From Promethearchaeota archaeon Loki_b31 (lineage in GTDB: Archaea; Asgardarchaeota; Lokiarchaeia; Sigyniarchaeales; SOKP01): DNA of 47,319 nucleotides. The stretch lies in contig NJBI01000025.1 in the NCBI GenBank assembly GCA_005222975.1, forward strand, positions 1 to 47,319, in the 5' to 3' direction. The notes under the pieces were generated by a model. The model was given only the letters and a program-made list of their open reading frames with translations. It did not search any database and was not told the DNA's origin. Positions 27,314-36,094 of the stretch are shown here, piece by piece. How positions within the stretch are numbered: the stretch's first letter is position 1; the number at the start of each line of letters is the position of its first letter. Position numbers and translations under genes: made by a program.

Positions 27314-28417
27314 ATGAGTATAAGAAAAAATATTAAGTTAGTAGACCCAATTATGGCAAAAGTCTTCATACCATGGGTTTTAAGACATCCATCTTATGTA
27401 GTTACAACAAGAAAATTAATTAAATCCTTCAAAAATACAGTTGAATTACGTAGAAAAGCTAAAGAAGAAGGTTTAAAAGTTCCACCCTTTCTAATTCTGA
27501 GTATTACGAAACAGTGTAATTTACATTGTGCAGGGTGTTATGCTGCTGCCGCTGGAACCTTGAGCATCAAATCTGAAAAGCAATTAAATATAGATGCTTG
27601 GAGAAAGATTATAAAGGAAGGAAATGATTTAGGGGTATTTTGCTATGTAATTGCTGGCGGAGAACCATTCATGTTTCCTAATCTACTCGATTTATGTAGC
27701 GAGTTCAAGGATAGAGGTTTTTTAATTTTTACAAATGGAACAGCACTCAAAGAAACTGATTATGAGAAATTGAAAAAGTTAAAAAATGTCGCAATCATCG
27801 TTAGCATTGAAGGAGATAAAGAAGATACTGATAGCAGGAGAGGAGTGGGGGTTTATGAAAAGGTATTAAAAACTATTAATAGATTTAACAAAATTGGCAC
27901 AATAAATGGTATATCAGTGACAATCAATGGAATAAATTATAAAAAATGGATGAACCCTTCTATGATTGACTTTCTTATTAAAAAAGGTGTAAGAATAGGA
28001 TTCTTTTTAGAATATATTCCCACCAAGCATGATATTACGGAATCTTTAATGTTGACAGAAGAAGAAAGAACAGCATTCCGAAAACAAATATTAAATTATA
28101 GAGCGAATAAAAAGATTTATTTAATTCATTCACCCGGAGATGAAGAATATATGGGAGGATGCGTTTCAGCGGGAAGAGGTTTCGCTCATGTTACTCCATC
28201 TGGAGCTTTAACCCCTTGCCCAGTTTCTAGTATGACTACGCATAATTTAACTAAATCATCATTACGTGAAGGATTAGCTAGCGATTTTTTTAAATATATA
28301 CGGGAAAATGAACATTTATTGGAAACTGAAGGCTCTCCTTGTGCACTTTTTAGCCATCAGGAAGAATTGGCCTTAATTGCTTCCAAATTTAAAGCAAGTA
28401 AGGTAGGTACATTATAG
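27314..28417 (+). CDS. Radical SAM protein with SPASM-like C-terminal cysteines
   Basis: Protein of 367 residues. The radical SAM cluster is C68, C72 and C75 (CNLHCAGCYAAA), in a context typical of archaeal 'CxxxCxxCYA' maturases. AGGEPF is the SAM-binding loop. C-terminal cysteines (GGCVSAGRGF, LTPCPVSS, GSPCALF) suggest an auxiliary cluster. An N-terminal 55-residue helical extension precedes the barrel. Substrate unknown; peptide or cofactor modification is typical of relatives. It lies 46 bases before the M19 dipeptidase gene in the same direction, so the two may form an operon. Confidence 0.85.
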   Translation: MSIRKNIKLVDPIMAKVFIPWVLRHPSYVVTTRKLIKSFKNTVELRRKAKEEGLKVPPFLILSITKQCNLHCAGCYAAAAGTLSIKSEKQLNIDAWRKIIKEGNDLGVFCYVIAGGEPFMFPNLLDLCSEFKDRGFLIFTNGTALKETDYEKLKKLKNVAIIVSIEGDKEDTDSRRGVGVYEKVLKTINRFNKIGTINGISVTINGINYKKWMNPSMIDFLIKKGVRIGFFLEYIPTKHDITESLMLTEEERTAFRKQILNYRANKKIYLIHSPGDEEYMGGCVSAGRGFAHVTPSGALTPCPVSSMTTHNLTKSSLREGLASDFFKYIRENEHLLETEGSPCALFSHQEELALIASKFKASKVGTL

Positions 28418-28463
28418 TTTTTTATATAATACTACTTTTTTTTAATAAAATGGTTTTGTAATC

Positions 28464-29429
28464 ATGGTTAACAATTTTAAATTTTCTGTACTTGATGGTC
28501 ATATCGATACAATTAAAAAAAGCTCAAGAGACAAACGTGACTTTTCAGTCCGTTCTGAAATTGGTCATTATGATTTACCTCGTATGGATGAAGGAAATGT
28601 GCAAGCTGCAATTTTTGCAATCTATCCAGCTTCATCGATAAATCGCATTCTTAAAGGTCTTGATTTATGGTTTAAATTTGTCTTTAATCCTCTTAATGGA
28701 TTAATGCAAATTAAAAGAATAGATGATTTCGCTAAAATACAAGCATCGGGTAAAAGGGGAGCTATCCTACATTTTGAGGGTGCTGGAGGGATCGATAAAA
28801 CTTTTCGCCTTTTAAGGATTGCATATCGTCTTGGGTTGCGAACAATGGGTTTAAGCTGGTCAAATGTCAATAAATTTGCTACGGGAGTGATGTTTAACGA
28901 CCCTCAAAAAGAAACTGGTCTAACCAAAGAAGGAATAAAATTTGTTGCTGAAGCTCAGGCTCTTGGTATCACCATAGATGTTTCTCATTTAAACGAACCT
29001 TCTTTTTGGGATGTTTATGAAATCACAGAAAAACCGATTTTTGCCTCACATTCAAATGCTCGCGCAATTGTTAATCATCCAAGGAATTTAACTGATGAGC
29101 AAATAAAAGCAATTCATGAAAAGCATGGAACCGTAGGAATTAATTTTGTGATGGGTTTTCTAAATGCTAAAGAACCAGGTATGTATAATTATAACCTAAA
29201 TTTTGATTCAATTAAAAAACATATTGACCATCTCGTCGAAATTGCTAGTATCGATATAGTAGCCATAGGTTCAGATTTTGATGGTGCAGCTACACCAACT
29301 TGTGTTAAAGATTGTTCTATGTTTCCCCGATTATGGGATTATCTTCTTGAAAATGGCTACAGTGAACAAGATATTGAAAAGATATCTCATACAAATTTAT
29401 TACAAGTTTTTAAGAAAACATGGAAATAG
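28464..29429 (+). CDS. Membrane-dipeptidase (M19) family metallopeptidase
   Basis: TIM-barrel metallohydrolase of 321 residues. It has DGHIDT (first metal ligands), HFEGAGG with the bridging Glu, DVSHL and ASHSNARAI with metal His residues, and GSDFDGA near the C-terminus, as in renal dipeptidase/M19. No signal peptide or lipobox is visible, so it probably works in the cytoplasm and cleaves dipeptides (including D-containing ones). Co-directional with the radical SAM gene just upstream; the two may process a peptide together. Confidence 0.9.
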   Translation: MVNNFKFSVLDGHIDTIKKSSRDKRDFSVRSEIGHYDLPRMDEGNVQAAIFAIYPASSINRILKGLDLWFKFVFNPLNGLMQIKRIDDFAKIQASGKRGAILHFEGAGGIDKTFRLLRIAYRLGLRTMGLSWSNVNKFATGVMFNDPQKETGLTKEGIKFVAEAQALGITIDVSHLNEPSFWDVYEITEKPIFASHSNARAIVNHPRNLTDEQIKAIHEKHGTVGINFVMGFLNAKEPGMYNYNLNFDSIKKHIDHLVEIASIDIVAIGSDFDGAATPTCVKDCSMFPRLWDYLLENGYSEQDIEKISHTNLLQVFKKTWK

Positions 29430-29475
29430 GTTTTAATTTATTAAAGAAAAAAAAAAAGATTTGTTTATTTTTAAT

Positions 29476-29802
29476 TTATTCTGGTGGCTTGAGCCCTACA
29501 ATATCCATTGCTTCGAAAATTGAAGACATAACTTCGATCTGATATTTATAGCCCTCAATACCATTTGCCATAAAAAGTAGGGTTTTATTTAGTAGGGCAA
29601 TATATTCTTTAAGTTTCCCTTCTTTGATTTCATCTGCGTTTACTACTTTGTATCCTTCTTTGGTTGCAACGACAGCATTATTTAGGAGTTCTTTAGAAAG
29701 AGATTTATCTGCTGGATATTTTTTCATAGCTTCAATGAACAATTTCCCTACCTCAGAGGCTTTAGCATGGGGAACCCATGCTGTAGTCATAACTATTACC
29801 AT
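29476..29802 (-). CDS. Conserved hypothetical protein, probable dimeric alpha/beta-barrel fold
   Basis: Protein of 108 residues with a good SD (AGGTGATAT) ahead of ATG 29802; a second ATG is codon 5. The N-terminal VIVMTTAWVPHAKASEVGKLF strand-helix, the central VVATKEGYKVVNADEI and the IEGYKYQIEVMSSIFEA end give a strand-helix-strand pattern as in ferredoxin-like stress proteins seen in Asgard archaea and anaerobic bacteria. No catalytic motif is evident. Convergent with the M19 gene. Confidence 0.65.
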   Translation of the reverse strand: MVIVMTTAWVPHAKASEVGKLFIEAMKKYPADKSLSKELLNNAVVATKEGYKVVNADEIKEGKLKEYIALLNKTLLFMANGIEGYKYQIEVMSSIFEAMDIVGLKPPE

Positions 29803-29906
29803 CTATATCACCTTAAATAATTAATATTTTATTAGATTCGCATCATTTTTTGACAAAAATGACAATTTTTATTTGTGTTTTATCTGTATAAAAATATTGC
29901 TGAAAT

Positions 29907-30773
29907 CTAATTCTTTGCTGGTGATGCATAACAATAAGCACAATTGTGTTTGCAACGAAATATTCCAGTATATCCCCCAATATCTTTAGACTTGAAACAC
30001 CCGCAACCTTTTCTTTGTCCTGTATCTTTTGCTTTTGAAATCTTCTCCCCTATGATTTGCTCGATTTTATTAGCGTCAACGCAATGAGCTTGTTCAATGC
30101 CATTTATTTCAAGTAAATCGGGTTGGCAACATGCTTTCATCTCCATTTCATATTTATTGCAAATTTCTAATAATTTGTTGAGAATATCTTTCTTTTTACT
30201 TAAAGGGGGATCAAGAGGGATAAATCCTCTTGCTTTCATTCGATTGTTTACTTTTGTATAAATTGTAGCGAAGGAAAATATCATTTCTTTCAGCCCAAGA
30301 GCAGAAACTTTTTCTATTATATATTCAAATTTGTCTAGGTTACTTTTTATTCTATTTTCATCCTTCTTTTTGTAAATGATTATAGGATCAAATCTAAAAC
30401 TTACAGCGTTGGAACCAAACTCATTGATCAACCATTCTAGTTGAGCAAATCTATCTCCCAAAGAAATCTTAATATTCTTCTCTAATTCAGAAGGTGAGTT
30501 AATCGTGAATTGAAAGTAATGTCCCATATACGATTTAAAGATTTGTTTATTTTTTTCATAAGTTTTTATCCATGCTTTAAAGTTTTTAGACCACCACACC
30601 CAACATCTTACATCTTCAGATTTCAACGAAACTCGAGACACTTGTTTTCTATTAAATGGATTAACCACATCCACATAACCGATCTGGATTTTATCAATTA
30701 CCCAATCCATTAAAAAAGCGGGAATATCTGTTCTACGAGAACAAGAAATTATAGGAGATTTTACAATTTTCAT
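29907..30773 (-). CDS. DUF1848 family iron-sulfur protein (radical SAM-like)
   Basis: Protein of 288 residues. SCSRRTDIPAFLMDW at the N-terminus, the NPFNRKQVSRVSL loop and a CVWWSKN-like segment (here CWVWWSKNF) identify DUF1848. The C-terminus carries CGCFKSKDIGGYTG and CKHNCAYCYASPAKN, a cysteine set that probably holds a 4Fe-4S cluster and that has led to the family being viewed as radical SAM-like. Biochemical role unknown. Divergence from known members is modest, and no partner gene is evident. Confidence 0.88.
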   Translation of the reverse strand: MKIVKSPIISCSRRTDIPAFLMDWVIDKIQIGYVDVVNPFNRKQVSRVSLKSEDVRCWVWWSKNFKAWIKTYEKNKQIFKSYMGHYFQFTINSPSELEKNIKISLGDRFAQLEWLINEFGSNAVSFRFDPIIIYKKKDENRIKSNLDKFEYIIEKVSALGLKEMIFSFATIYTKVNNRMKARGFIPLDPPLSKKKDILNKLLEICNKYEMEMKACCQPDLLEINGIEQAHCVDANKIEQIIGEKISKAKDTGQRKGCGCFKSKDIGGYTGIFRCKHNCAYCYASPAKN

Positions 30774-30819
30774 TAAATCATTTGAATATTTTTTTTATAA
30801 TTTTTTTATATATTAGGCG

Positions 30820-32451
30820 CTATTCTCCCGATAAATATAAAAGCATTGCTGAAACGAATAAATCATTTTTCTCGCTCATAGGTAATTGCTCATCTATGCT
30901 CTGCAAACCATCAAGTGAAACTCTGAACTTTCTGAGGAGTAATTCATCAAAGATCATTAAATGAGGATTTAAAAATGCTGCGCCGTTTTTTGTTTCTTTT
31001 CGTAACAATTTTCTAAATTCCGGTTCTAGCCAGATTCTAAAAGGGCCAGGGCTATGTTCTGCTTTATGTTTTATGTTGAATTTATTTTTAAGATTAATAA
31101 TAACCTCAAAGACAGTTTCGCATATTAGTTTTAAATTTTTTTCATTTTCTTTGTAGAAATATTGAATTGGGACTGGTAGGCGCATATGTAATAGTAATCC
31201 TTGACCCTTCCGAAAGTTTATATGACCGTACCCAAAAATTACTTTATGGAACCCATGCTTTACAAATAGTTCATTTATAGTTTCAATGATATCTGGTAAG
31301 TTTTTTGGTTCGCTTAAGATATCTTCAAACCCTGGAAAAGCGATATAATCAGTAGATTTGTCTTCAGTTTGGACTAATAAAGCAAAAGAAGAGCGTTCTT
31401 GAAGATAATCCTGAAATTCTTCTTCGGTTAATATTTTCCAAGAACTCTCAGCCTGCTGTTTCATTACATCAATAAATTTATCAACATTATTCTTAGATCC
31501 TTCAATAAGGGCTGCCCATTTCACCTTCTTATTCTTTTTACTTTCTCCCCCAAGTTCGCTAAACTTTCCAGGGAGGTTTTCATCTGAAATTACAAATTCA
31601 CTAACTAAGGGAAAAATCTTAGAATCTAAAACTGATTGCAAACCCTTAAACGCTAAATTCAAATTATATCCATACATAATAGCTTGTTTTAGATTAGTTT
31701 CAGGACGATATAATCGAAATACAGCGCTCAGTATTACGCCAAAATAGCCATTTCCAGCGATAATCTTCATGAAAAGAGGATGATCTTTATCAATCTCAAC
31801 GATCGTTCCGTTTGGCATCATGACACGAATTTTCTCGACCCAATTTTCAACCGAACCCAATTTTCCTGAAGTTACTCCGCTTGCATTCGAAGCAATTAAT
31901 CCTCCTACTCTTACAGGTAGCTTTAAAGCACTCGCTGGTTGAACGGGAAAAACAAATTCCTTTTTGCTTTCAAATAGAGTACATTTAATTAGATCTGATA
32001 CTAAAACATTTTGATTAGACCGAACCGTACTTTTTTTTAAATCGAGTTTAATTGGTTCCTTATAGGAGCTAAAATCAACCATATCAACAATAATACCAAA
32101 ATTTCCATAACTTCCAGAAAGGCCCGTTTTTCCTCCAGCAAATGTAATGGGAATCTTAAATTTCTGAGAATTTTTTACTATAACTCGTAGTTGTGTCTCT
32201 ACTTTAGGTCTAAACAGAACGTAAGGTCTTATGTGCAGGTGTGAGGTATCTCGAATAACGCTAGCTTGTATTGGATCTCCAACAAGCATCACATAACCCG
32301 ATTGAATGAGTTGGTTATAATTTTTACTTTTTGATATTTTGGAGACCATTATGGAACTTAATTTAAAAAAACCTTCCCTTTCCATGTGGTCTAAAAATGG
32401 CTCCCATGGTAGTTTATCTTGAAGACCTTTGATCAAAGTATTTTTTTCCAT
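30820..32451 (-). CDS. FAD-linked oxidase (GlcD/lactate dehydrogenase-like)
   Basis: Protein of 543 residues. The PCMH-type FAD-binding domain is clear: the RPKVETQLRVIVKNSQKFKIP segment, FAGGKTGLSGSYG, PVRVGGLIASNASG and GSVENWVEKIRVMMPNG. The C-terminal part (RLPVPIQYFYKEN, HSPGPFRIWLEPE) fits the FAD-oxidase C-terminal domain. Relatives oxidise glycolate, D-lactate or other 2-hydroxy acids, often with a separate Fe-S subunit, which is not adjacent here. With the LDH2 paralogues in the window, hydroxyacid metabolism is a plausible theme. Confidence 0.88.
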   Translation of the reverse strand: MEKNTLIKGLQDKLPWEPFLDHMEREGFFKLSSIMVSKISKSKNYNQLIQSGYVMLVGDPIQASVIRDTSHLHIRPYVLFRPKVETQLRVIVKNSQKFKIPITFAGGKTGLSGSYGNFGIIVDMVDFSSYKEPIKLDLKKSTVRSNQNVLVSDLIKCTLFESKKEFVFPVQPASALKLPVRVGGLIASNASGVTSGKLGSVENWVEKIRVMMPNGTIVEIDKDHPLFMKIIAGNGYFGVILSAVFRLYRPETNLKQAIMYGYNLNLAFKGLQSVLDSKIFPLVSEFVISDENLPGKFSELGGESKKNKKVKWAALIEGSKNNVDKFIDVMKQQAESSWKILTEEEFQDYLQERSSFALLVQTEDKSTDYIAFPGFEDILSEPKNLPDIIETINELFVKHGFHKVIFGYGHINFRKGQGLLLHMRLPVPIQYFYKENEKNLKLICETVFEVIINLKNKFNIKHKAEHSPGPFRIWLEPEFRKLLRKETKNGAAFLNPHLMIFDELLLRKFRVSLDGLQSIDEQLPMSEKNDLFVSAMLLYLSGE

Positions 32452-32594
32452 ACCAAGCCATGACTCTATTTAATTTCATCTATCTAAGCTTTCAATTTTC
32501 CTAAAGTAAAGGAGCTTATCAAGATTAAAATAATTGCTGTAATAAAAAATATTTCTAATTTAATTTTTTAAACCTTGTAATATTTAAGATTAAT

Positions 32595-33620
32595 ATGATC
32601 CCGTCTATTGAATGGACTCATGACAATAAAGTGAAAATGATCGATCAAACTCTATTACCGCATAAACTTGAGTTTTTAGAGTTTGAGGATTATAGAGATG
32701 TGGCAAAATCTATTAAAGTCATGAACATTAGAGGTGCTCCTGCAATTGGAGTTGCCGCAGCAATGGGAATGGCGTTAGCTACAATAGAATATAAAGTTCT
32801 TCCAAAAGAAGAATTCCTCAAAAGAATGGAGGAAGCTGCTGATGTAATACGCAGTACAAGACCTACAGCATCTAACCTTTTTTGGGCAGTAAATAGAATT
32901 TGGGAAATTTTAAGTTCTTTTCCAGACAACCCTTCAAATATTTCGGAACTTGTCGTCGAAGAAGCTAAATTAATGGCTCAGGAAGATGTAAATGTTAACA
33001 AAAATATTGGTAGAAACGGTGCTACTTTATTAGAAGATGGCGATGTTGTTTTAACTCATTGCAATGCGGGTTCGTTGGCTACAGTTCAATATGGGACGGC
33101 GTTAGCACCTATTCGAAGCGCAATTGAAGGTGGTAAAAAAATTAGCGTGATTGCTGATGAAACGAGACCAAGATTACAAGGAGCTAGATTAACTGCCTAT
33201 GAACTTCAATACGATAAAATCCCTGTAAAAGTGATTTCTGACACATCTTCAGGTCTATTAATGAGGCTTGGAAAAATAAACAAGGTAATTGTGGGGGCAG
33301 ATAGAGTAACTTCAGACGCAGTTTTTAATAAAATTGGAACTTACTTGGTTGCTTTAGCCGCGTACGATAATAAAGTGCCTTTTTACGTTGCAGCTCCAAC
33401 TTCCACATTATCTCTGCATGAAACCGTTGACGATGTTACTATTGAACAAAGAGATAGTAGTGAAGTAAAAAATGTACTTGGGAAGGTACAAATCGTCCCT
33501 GATGGTGTAGAATGCTTGAATTACGCGTTTGACATTACTCCCTTTAGATTAGTAACTGGTATAATTACAGAAGACCGCGTTTTTACACCAGAAGAATTAT
33601 TAAAAAAATATAAGAGCTAA
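32595..33620 (+). CDS. mtnA: S-methyl-5-thioribose-1-phosphate isomerase / eIF2B-alpha family (MtnA)
   Basis: Protein of 341 residues. MtnA landmarks are present: RGAPAIG (46-52), STRPTASNL, catalytic C156 in THCNAGSLAT, DETRPRLQGARLTA, and catalytic D236 in VGADRVTSD. It isomerises methylthioribose-1-phosphate to methylthioribulose-1-phosphate in methionine salvage; archaeal relatives may act on ribose-1,5-bisphosphate, but the spacing here is MtnA-like. Divergent from the FAD-linked oxidase. Confidence 0.93.
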   Translation: MIPSIEWTHDNKVKMIDQTLLPHKLEFLEFEDYRDVAKSIKVMNIRGAPAIGVAAAMGMALATIEYKVLPKEEFLKRMEEAADVIRSTRPTASNLFWAVNRIWEILSSFPDNPSNISELVVEEAKLMAQEDVNVNKNIGRNGATLLEDGDVVLTHCNAGSLATVQYGTALAPIRSAIEGGKKISVIADETRPRLQGARLTAYELQYDKIPVKVISDTSSGLLMRLGKINKVIVGADRVTSDAVFNKIGTYLVALAAYDNKVPFYVAAPTSTLSLHETVDDVTIEQRDSSEVKNVLGKVQIVPDGVECLNYAFDITPFRLVTGIITEDRVFTPEELLKKYKS

Positions 33621-33677
33621 CTTTAAAAACATTATAAAAAAACTAAAAAGTTAAAAAAAATTATTTAGGATATTAAA

Positions 33678-33926
33678 ATGAAGCTTAATAAGAACGAAAA
33701 AGATGCGCTTTTTAAGTTGTTTATTTTTTCAGTAATTCAAATATTTTGTATAAATATTTACATAATCGTTTCTGCTCTCTCAGGAGATTTTAATTGGACG
33801 GTCGAAAGGATGACATCTTCTTTAGAAGGAATGGTTATTCAAATTATCAACCTAATTACACTGATTAATGGAATAATTATCTTTTTGTATATCCTTATAT
33901 TTTTAATATTACTCGTAAGAGATTAA
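33678..33926 (+). CDS. Small two-helix membrane protein
   Basis: Protein of 82 residues. A basic N-terminus is followed by a hydrophobic helix (residues 12-33), a short polar loop (GDFNWTVERMTSSLEG) and a second hydrophobic helix (residues 50-80). I do not recognise the family. It starts 57 bases after mtnA on the same strand and may be cotranscribed. Confidence 0.55.
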   Translation: MKLNKNEKDALFKLFIFSVIQIFCINIYIIVSALSGDFNWTVERMTSSLEGMVIQIINLITLINGIIIFLYILIFLILLVRD

Positions 33927-33938
33927 TTTTCTCGTCTC

Positions 33939-34919
33939 TTAATTATCAAAAATCTGTTCGAAAATATCTCGTAATTCATCCAAAGTTTTTGCTCTAGAAA
34001 TTTTTATCCTAATGTCGGTTGAGGTTTGAATATTTTTTGTTAGCCATATCGAATTTCTTTTTAATTCCATAAATTTGTATTTTTCAATAGGGTAAGGAAA
34101 CTCGATATTCTCATCTATATAGTTATTTATGCAATGTTCGTAAAGATCAATATGTTTTTTCATTTTAATTAAATTATTATTAAAAACCAGTTCTACTCCT
34201 TCTTTTAAGTAATTATTAATTTGATGAAAAATTTCAGGATTTCCCATAGTTCCTCTCCCAATCATAATAGCATCAACTTTTGTAAAATCTAAAAACTTTT
34301 TCGCAGATTGAGGACTGTAAATGCTTCCATTTCCAACTACAGGTATTTTTAATAGATCTTTAAATTTTTTAACGGCTTTTAAATTAAGAGCGGTGTCATC
34401 GAATCGATCTTTTACCGCTCTTCCATGAATTATTATGAAATCAATGCTCGAATTATTAACAATCTTCGCTAATTTATCGATATTATCTGAATTCTTGAAC
34501 CCTGTTCTAACCTTTAAGGAAACTAAATGCGAGGAGTATTTTGTAGCAACTTTAATTAAACTACTTAAATTTTTCAAGTCATTAAGTAGATATCCTCCTT
34601 CTTTTGCCTTAATTGCTCTTTTAGATGGACAGCCCGCATTTATATCCAAAACATCAAATTGATAGCTCTCAAGAAAGTCAATTGATTCTCTTAAAGCTAT
34701 TGGATCGGAACCAATTAACTGCACGCTTATAGGCCTCTCCTTCTCAATTTTGTATAAATTACTTAATATGGAGCGAGGATTATTTTGAATTCTTTTAGTG
34801 TAAAGCATTGGAACACTTACTAACCCTATTTTACCAAACATTCTACAAAATTGCCTATACGGTGCCGTAGTTACTTCTTGCATAGGCGCAAGAACCAAGA
34901 AATTTTTAAAAAACTTCAT
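33939..34919 (-). CDS. tRNA-dihydrouridine synthase (Dus family)
   Basis: FMN-dependent TIM-barrel protein of 326 residues. It has LAPMQEVTTAPYRQFCR at the N-terminus, the NAGCPSKRAIKAKEGGYLL segment with catalytic Cys, VRTGF, IIHGRAVKDRFD and GNGSIYSPQSAKK, then GRGTMGNPEIF. It reduces specific uridines in tRNA with NAD(P)H. Convergent with the small membrane protein, ending 13 bases away. The specific Dus subtype cannot be set by eye. Confidence 0.93.
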   Translation of the reverse strand: MKFFKNFLVLAPMQEVTTAPYRQFCRMFGKIGLVSVPMLYTKRIQNNPRSILSNLYKIEKERPISVQLIGSDPIALRESIDFLESYQFDVLDINAGCPSKRAIKAKEGGYLLNDLKNLSSLIKVATKYSSHLVSLKVRTGFKNSDNIDKLAKIVNNSSIDFIIIHGRAVKDRFDDTALNLKAVKKFKDLLKIPVVGNGSIYSPQSAKKFLDFTKVDAIMIGRGTMGNPEIFHQINNYLKEGVELVFNNNLIKMKKHIDLYEHCINNYIDENIEFPYPIEKYKFMELKRNSIWLTKNIQTSTDIRIKISRAKTLDELRDIFEQIFDN

Positions 34920-34982
34920 TTCATTTTCACATTATATTTTAACTTTATTAATTTTGTTACTGTTTTCTACTTTAGCTATTTA

Positions 34983-35178
34983 TTGACACCCTCAGAATTA
35001 ATCGAATTACTAAATCAGGTGAAAAAAGAAGTCGTCCGATGGTGCATATTTGTCTCGACAAAAACATTTTTATCCTGAACTAATGGAATTACCTCGATGG
35101 TTTGAGATCGTAAATAAAAAAAGCGAATATAATGTTTTATTGGATGTTTTTGCGCTAGCTCTTGTTCCTATTAGATAA
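34983..35178 (+). pseudogene. Small gene broken by a one-base frameshift
   Basis: The frame from TTG 34983 (TPSELIELLNQVKKEVVRWC, then IFVSTK) stops at 35076. Removing one A in the A-run near 35058 joins it to a second coding-like frame (KHFYPELMELPRWFEIVNKK, then SEYNVLLDVFALALVPIR) ending with TAA at 35176. The joined product is about 65 residues. I do not recognise the family. It may be a recent pseudogene, a sequencing error in a homopolymer, or less likely programmed slippage. Confidence 0.45.
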
Positions 35179-35303
35179 GGTTTAATAAAAATAAAAAAAG
35201 AATAGAAAAAAATAAATAAATGATTCAAAAAAAATTAAAGCTCAAATGGTTGATATAAAAAGGATAAATTGTGGCGATACATTAAACCAACTAAGTGAAA
35301 AGA

Positions 35304-35311
35304 TTTAAATA
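35304..35311 (+). promoter_or_regulatory. TATA box of the candidate ncRNA
   Basis: TTTAAATA preceded by AAAAGA, an archaeal BRE/TATA arrangement. It predicts a start near 35334, with no coding frame downstream before the structured region. Confidence 0.5.
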
Positions 35312-35333
35312 CTGCCATATAATTGTTATTCCA

Positions 35334-35530
35334 TAGAAAGATAAAATTCGACCGTAGTATATCTTTTGAAAAATTAAAAAATTAATAGAAATAAAATAGG
35401 GAAAATATAACCGTGACTCCTGCACCGCCCTGGATTTTTGTCTTTTGGTAGTGCGTAAAGCACTCATTTCGCTACTCCCCCTATTTTATTTTTGACCTTC
35501 TTATTAGGTCTTGGTCACAGGAGTCGTCTT
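35334..35530 (+). ncRNA. Candidate structured RNA with a pseudoknot
   Basis: About 200 non-coding bases with four perfect complementary segments in A-B-C-D order. A is AAATAAAATAGGG (35389-35401), exactly complementary to C (35479-35491). B is GACTCCTG (35415-35422), exactly complementary to D (35518-35525). A-C and B-D cross, which defines a pseudoknot. Two local hairpins sit inside: GTAGTGC...GCA/CTAC (35448-35475) and GACC/GGTC (35494-35510). A TATA box lies at 35304 and a T-rich tract starts at 35527. No match to SRP, RNase P or tRNA is visible. Direction is supported by promoter and tract only. Confidence 0.5.
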
Positions 35531-35560
35531 TTTCCTTCCCTCTTCTTTTCCTTGTTTTTG
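35527..35560 (+). terminator. T-rich terminator-like tract after the candidate ncRNA
   Basis: Pyrimidine-rich run dominated by T blocks directly after stem segment D, as used for archaeal transcription termination. Confidence 0.4.
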
Positions 35561-35760
35561 ATTTTTTTGAATTGTAATTCCGAAAAATAAACTAGAAAAA
35601 AACTGTTGATGGTCTTTTATCCAAGGGTAATTCGTTGAATCCGCTAGTTTTAGCTGTTTTTATCGATGGGTAACAAATTGTTACGGACCGAAAGATATAC
35701 AAAAAAATATCTTATCAAGAAATATCTTAAAGAATTTAGAACTTTTTCATTAAAAAGAAA

Positions 35761-35775
35761 CTTTTTCTTTAAATA
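35761..35775 (+). promoter_or_regulatory. BRE/TATA promoter of the 94-residue gene
   Basis: CTTTTTCTTTAAATA with the TATA box at 35768-35775. The ATG at 35798 is about 26 bases from the box centre, so the mRNA is probably leaderless. The same CTTTTTC(C)TTTAAATAC string is at the Roadblock operon promoter (41165-41181, minus strand). Confidence 0.6.
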
Positions 35776-35797
35776 CCCTCTTTCGTAACATATAGAC

Positions 35798-36082
35798 ATG
35801 AAAGAAGATACAGTAGTCGTGAAGATCGAGTTTTACGACCACGGGCTCGGAAGAGAGCAAGTTATTTACGGAGAAGTAAAAGCGAGCAAGATAGATCGGT
35901 TCGAAACCAACGAGGATTCTTGGATTACTCTGAGCGACTCTTATAGATCGCTAAGCGTGCCTAAGATTGACGTCGTGTGCATAAGCGAGTTCAAAGATGG
36001 AGAAGTTAAATATAGGAAAGGCGAAGAAAAAGCGATAGCAAGCAAGAATTCCAAAGATCTCGTTGGAATATCAAGTAGTTAA
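35798..36082 (+). CDS. Hypothetical 94-residue charged protein
   Basis: Starts at ATG 35798 behind a strong promoter. The product is rich in Lys, Glu, Asp and Ser, with beta-type segments (VVVKIEFYDHG, VIYGEVKAS, IDVVCISEF) and a polar C-terminal tail; a small beta-barrel is possible. I do not recognise it. Its composition (27 G+C of 60 bases at 35821-35880) matches the minus-strand genes that follow rather than the genes to its left, so it belongs to the same island. It is convergent with the OB-fold gene, 12 bases apart. Confidence 0.7.
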   Translation: MKEDTVVVKIEFYDHGLGREQVIYGEVKASKIDRFETNEDSWITLSDSYRSLSVPKIDVVCISEFKDGEVKYRKGEEKAIASKNSKDLVGISSS

Positions 36083-36094
36083 AATATTATAATA

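Noticed and set aside
35334..35530. Candidate ncRNA as RNase P, tRNA or second SRP RNA
   Set aside because: No RNase P conserved blocks, no T-arm or acceptor pattern, no SRP helix 8. The SRP RNA is already found at 10864-11172.
35700..35775. AATATCTTA and AAAAAG/CTTTTT repeats ahead of the 94-residue gene as a phage-type attachment site
   Set aside because: The repeats are short and A/T-rich, and no integrase or second copy at the other end of the island was found.
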